The translations under genes and the position numbers were made by a program. The notes under the pieces were generated by a model. It did not search any database. It worked only from the letters and a program-made list of their open reading frames with translations, and was not told where the DNA came from. A DNA stretch of 8,861 bases from Ktedonobacter sp. (GTDB taxonomy: Bacteria; Chloroflexota; Ktedonobacteria; Ktedonobacterales; Ktedonobacteraceae), in assembly GCA_003450555.1 (NCBI GenBank), contig DMFQ01000139.1, positions 13,018 to 21,878 of the forward strand, read 5' to 3'. Of the stretch, positions 6,635 to 8,861 are shown piece after piece. Within the stretch, counting starts at the first letter, position 1. The number at the start of each line of letters is the position of its first letter.

Positions 6635-6867
6635 AAGATTTCCTTTCTGTGTATCTATCTTCCTAGATAGTAGTCTACCTTAACTTAGTCACATTATTCC
6701 TTTTTTACATCGTTTTCTTACGCAAACAGGACTACTTGGCTATACAGAGATTGTGGCTCTCCCTCCGTTCTTTGGAGGGAAGGGGAATCGTTGGCTACTC
6801 TCAATGGTAATTCGTTTGCTATCTTGCTATAATAGCCCTGGCAATTCTGGTAGAGATCGGAGGTGAT
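6635..6867. promoter_or_regulatory. Divergent intergenic control region
   Basis: This 233-bp gap separates the response regulator from the LysM-like membrane protein gene. It contains a small palindrome CTATCT-tcct-AGATAG (6655-6670), which would lie in the regulator's leader or act as an operator. It also contains a 7-bp stem TCCCTCC/GGAGGGA (6760-6766 with 6774-6780) without a T-tract. No convincing minus-strand -35/-10 pair could be picked by eye. Confidence 0.45.
6825..6833 (+). promoter_or_regulatory. Extended -10 promoter for the LysM-like gene
   Basis: TGCTATAAT gives a perfect -10 hexamer (6828-6833) with the extended TGn element. The hexamer that would serve as -35 at 17-nt spacing (TGGTAA, 6805-6810) is poor, as is common for extended -10 promoters. 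Transcription would begin about 6840 and give a leader of roughly 28 nt ending in the full anti-16S match GGAGGTGAT (6859-6867). Confidence 0.6.
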
Positions 6868-7896
6868 ATGCCCATGAATCGCCGTTTTAAGCAACGAAGC
6901 AGACGACTACAAGATGTATGGTTTTTCATACGCTCTATTCCATGGCAACTGCTGGTACTCGTGTCCGTGTTGCTGCTGGTGGCTATTCCCGCTTTTTACT
7001 TTGGTACACACACCGGCCTGAGAGCGTTTCCGGCGGTGACAAATTATTTCTACACTCTCACCGGGCCACCTCCGACTGCAACACCCACGCCAATACCTGC
7101 GCTTTCTTCCACTCTGCCTCAAGTGGGATCGCTGCTCTATGTTGTGCAGGAGGGTGACTCTTGCGATGAAATACTCGCCGTGCAAATGCACATGAGCGAT
7201 GCAGGAGTGGTCTTCAATGATGTCAAGCCCAACACCATTGGTGCGCTCGATTCTTCCACGGGGCAGGATTGCCATGCTCTACAATCGGGAATGGTATTGA
7301 CCCTCTCACCGCAGTATCCACTGATAGCCTTTGGTGGACAGGTTCTCACAGTCGCTGCCACATCGCCCCAGCAAGTGTTACCTACGCCTGTGATCAACAT
7401 TGCCCATCAACAACAGGTGGGAGAGGATTGTTCCACTGGTTGTCTACTCACTGTGCTCATAGCATCTGGAGGACAGGTACATCTCTCGGTAGAGACCACT
7501 CTTCCGGTGAAAGTTGGTTCATGGGTCTGGGCCCAGGCTCAACTTACTCGTAAGAATGTCAAAGGTTTCGCTAACTATCCTTACGCCGATCCCTTAATTT
7601 CTCTTAATGGGATGTCCTTGCACGCGTGTGATCTCCAGGTTGACAACATACATGACGATAACTCGCTTTCATGTAACCAGCTCTTACCCAATACTATTGA
7701 TGATGATGGAGGCGCCTGGCTTTTCGGTGTAACGGGTAAGAGCTCGCTTGATCACTGGAATTACCCGCTCCATCTGCCCAGCGGTACTCGCGTGCTGTTG
7801 TGGCTGACAAGTAATGCCAATGGAGATTTGCGTTTTAGCAGGGGAAATCCTGTTTTTCGCTATGACGATGCGACTCATGTGTATGTGCGAGTGTAA
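6868..7896 (+). CDS. Membrane-anchored protein with extracellular LysM-like domain, 342 aa
   Basis: A basic N-terminus (RRFKQRSRR) precedes one hydrophobic segment at about 26-46, so the protein is predicted as N-in with the rest outside. A Pro/Thr linker (GPPPTATPTPIP, 66-77) leads to a LysM-like domain at about 91-147, from YVVQEGDSCDEI to LQSGMVLTLS. Cysteines C99 and C135 sit where Cys-bearing LysM domains place them and could form a disulfide. Residues 184-342 are a beta-rich region I do not recognise, with further cysteines at 188, 192, 254 and 269. The role is probably cell-wall or glycan binding, unproven. The start may be ATG 6868 or in-frame ATG 6874; GGAGG is 4 or 10 nt away respectively. 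It is 103 nt upstream of a Ser/Thr kinase on the same strand with no terminator between, so the two may be co-transcribed. Confidence 0.75.
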   Translation: MPMNRRFKQRSRRLQDVWFFIRSIPWQLLVLVSVLLLVAIPAFYFGTHTGLRAFPAVTNYFYTLTGPPPTATPTPIPALSSTLPQVGSLLYVVQEGDSCDEILAVQMHMSDAGVVFNDVKPNTIGALDSSTGQDCHALQSGMVLTLSPQYPLIAFGGQVLTVAATSPQQVLPTPVINIAHQQQVGEDCSTGCLLTVLIASGGQVHLSVETTLPVKVGSWVWAQAQLTRKNVKGFANYPYADPLISLNGMSLHACDLQVDNIHDDNSLSCNQLLPNTIDDDGGAWLFGVTGKSSLDHWNYPLHLPSGTRVLLWLTSNANGDLRFSRGNPVFRYDDATHVYVRV

Positions 7897-7999
7897 AAAA
7901 AGAGTATGGCGAGAAGTAACGAAACCAGATGCAGACCGTTTATTACCTATGTACTATACATTGTCAAAAACCAAGTATGTGTAGCACCGGAGAAGAAGT

Positions 8000-8861
8000 A
8001 TGCCAGGACTGGAGGGGAAAACCCTCGGGCGTTATGAATTGTACCAACTGGTTGGGAGAGGGGGAATGGCCGATGTCTATAAGGGGTACGATGTACATTT
8101 CGATCGCGAGGTGGCTGTCAAAGTCTTTAAACGCGAGGACGAAGAAATGCTGCGACGCTTTGTAAGGGAAGCGCGCCTCATGGCTTCATTCCAAAATGAA
8201 CACCTTGTGCCTATCTACGATGCTGGCCAATACCAGGAGGATTATGATACCAGGTATTACATTGTCATGCCTTTTATGGAAGGTGGGACGCTTCGTACAC
8301 GCATCCGCCAGTCTCCCCTCTCTTTAGAGGAGTCCTGCCGTGCCCTGAATGATATTGCAGATGCTCTCGATTATATACACCGGCAGGGAATCGTCCATCG
8401 TGATATCAAAGCCTCAAATGTGTTGCTCGATGCACAGGGGAAATACTATCTTTCAGACTTTGGTATCGCCCGCATCGCTACCGATGCCACCCAGTTGACC
8501 ACCACAGGGAATGTGCTGGGTACTGTCGATTATATCGCGCCTGAGCTATTCCAGGACAATCACAGAGCCGATGCCCGAAGCGATCTTTACTCTTTAGGAG
8601 TCCTGCTCTTCGAAATGGTCACTGGCCAACTCCCTTTCGCTGCCGAGAACCAGCTTGCCCTGGTTTCAATGCACATCAATAAACAGCCACCGTCGCCTCG
8701 TAGCATATCGCAAGACATTTCTCCCCAGATCGAACATGTCATCTTAAAGGCGCTGGAGAAGAGGCCGGAGCAACGCTATGGCAGCGCTAGCGAACTGGCT
8801 GACGCATTCTGCCTGGCCGTCACCGCAAGCAGTCACAACCAGCTAGTATTGCCTCCTGTGC
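8000..8861 (+). CDS. PknB-like Ser/Thr protein kinase, N-terminal part (runs off window)
   Basis: An open frame of 287 codons without a stop, continuing past the right edge. It encodes an almost complete Hanks-type kinase domain that phosphorylates Ser/Thr on protein partners. Landmarks are the glycine loop VGRGGMADVYKG (18-29), the ATP-binding K41 in VAVKV, catalytic D135 in HRDIKASN, D153 in the SDFGIAR magnesium loop, the activation segment TTTGNVLGTVDYIAPE with APE-type A180-E182, and DLYSLGVLLFEM. All core residues are intact, so it should be active. HRDIKASN (Ala for the usual Pro) is a mild variant. The start is ATG 8000 after GGAGAAG (7989-7995). The juxtamembrane and sensor parts lie outside the window. 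The upstream LysM-like gene may be a partner. The 7897-7999 gap shows no clear promoter or terminator. Confidence 0.95.
   Translation, partial: MPGLEGKTLGRYELYQLVGRGGMADVYKGYDVHFDREVAVKVFKREDEEMLRRFVREARLMASFQNEHLVPIYDAGQYQEDYDTRYYIVMPFMEGGTLRTRIRQSPLSLEESCRALNDIADALDYIHRQGIVHRDIKASNVLLDAQGKYYLSDFGIARIATDATQLTTTGNVLGTVDYIAPELFQDNHRADARSDLYSLGVLLFEMVTGQLPFAAENQLALVSMHINKQPPSPRSISQDISPQIEHVILKALEKRPEQRYGSASELADAFCLAVTASSHNQLVLPPV

Noticed and set aside
6760..6780. 7-bp stem TCCCTCC/GGAGGGA as a terminator
   Set aside because: No T-tract on either side and it lies between divergent genes, where no terminator is needed.
7961..7989. TTGTCA as a -35 element for the kinase gene
   Set aside because: No acceptable -10 hexamer stands 16-18 nt downstream, so a promoter here cannot be supported.
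7929..8165. 78-codon plus-strand frame across the start of the kinase gene
   Set aside because: Out of frame with the kinase, which has all conserved residues; this frame has no recognisable features.

Overview
The window (about 8.9 kb, moderately GC-rich) most resembles a chromosomal segment from the Ktedonobacteria/Chloroflexota or a close relative. This is an inference from gene style only: a PknB-like Ser/Thr kinase with the active-site variant HRDIKASN, a membrane-anchored LysM-like protein with a Pro/Thr linker, and a stand-alone receiver protein next to each other. No rRNA, tRNA, CRISPR or transposase is visible.

Left part (120-6089): five tightly spaced plus-strand genes that look like one operon. 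In order they are a threonine-synthase-family PLP enzyme, an SsnA-like amidohydrolase, a YgeY-like M20 metallohydrolase, a carbamate kinase and a YgeW-like knotted carbamoyltransferase. The run closes with a strong hairpin terminator. Relatives of the last four proteins sit in the E. coli ygeW-ygeX-ygeY-hyuA-yqeA ... ssnA region and in related clusters of anaerobes. Those clusters were first labelled 'selenium metabolism associated' and later linked to purine/uric acid breakdown. The expected logic is catabolic. Hydrolases open and trim a ureido/amide substrate. The carbamoyltransferase runs in the phosphorolytic direction and releases carbamoyl phosphate. Carbamate kinase then makes ATP from it, and a PLP enzyme removes ammonia from the remaining amino acid. 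Here a ThrC-like enzyme stands at the operon head and no YgeX (diaminopropionate ammonia-lyase) is present, so the pathway may be a variant.

Middle (6034-6867): a 22-bp perfect stem acts as a two-way terminator between the operon and a minus-strand CheY/PilH-like response regulator. The space between the two holds a possible decayed gene remnant. The regulator is divergent from the next gene across a 233-bp control region with an extended -10 promoter.

Right part (6868-8861): a single-pass membrane protein with an extracellular LysM-like domain, then the N-terminal 287 residues of a Ser/Thr protein kinase that runs off the window. With the receiver protein these form a small signalling neighbourhood that appears unrelated to the catabolic operon.

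The most notable points are the operon variant with a ThrC-like head gene, an ATG-TAG-TTG start-stop arrangement at the ssnA-like gene, and a compact YgeW-type carbamoyltransferase that keeps the knot loop but has a tail like ordinary transcarbamylases.
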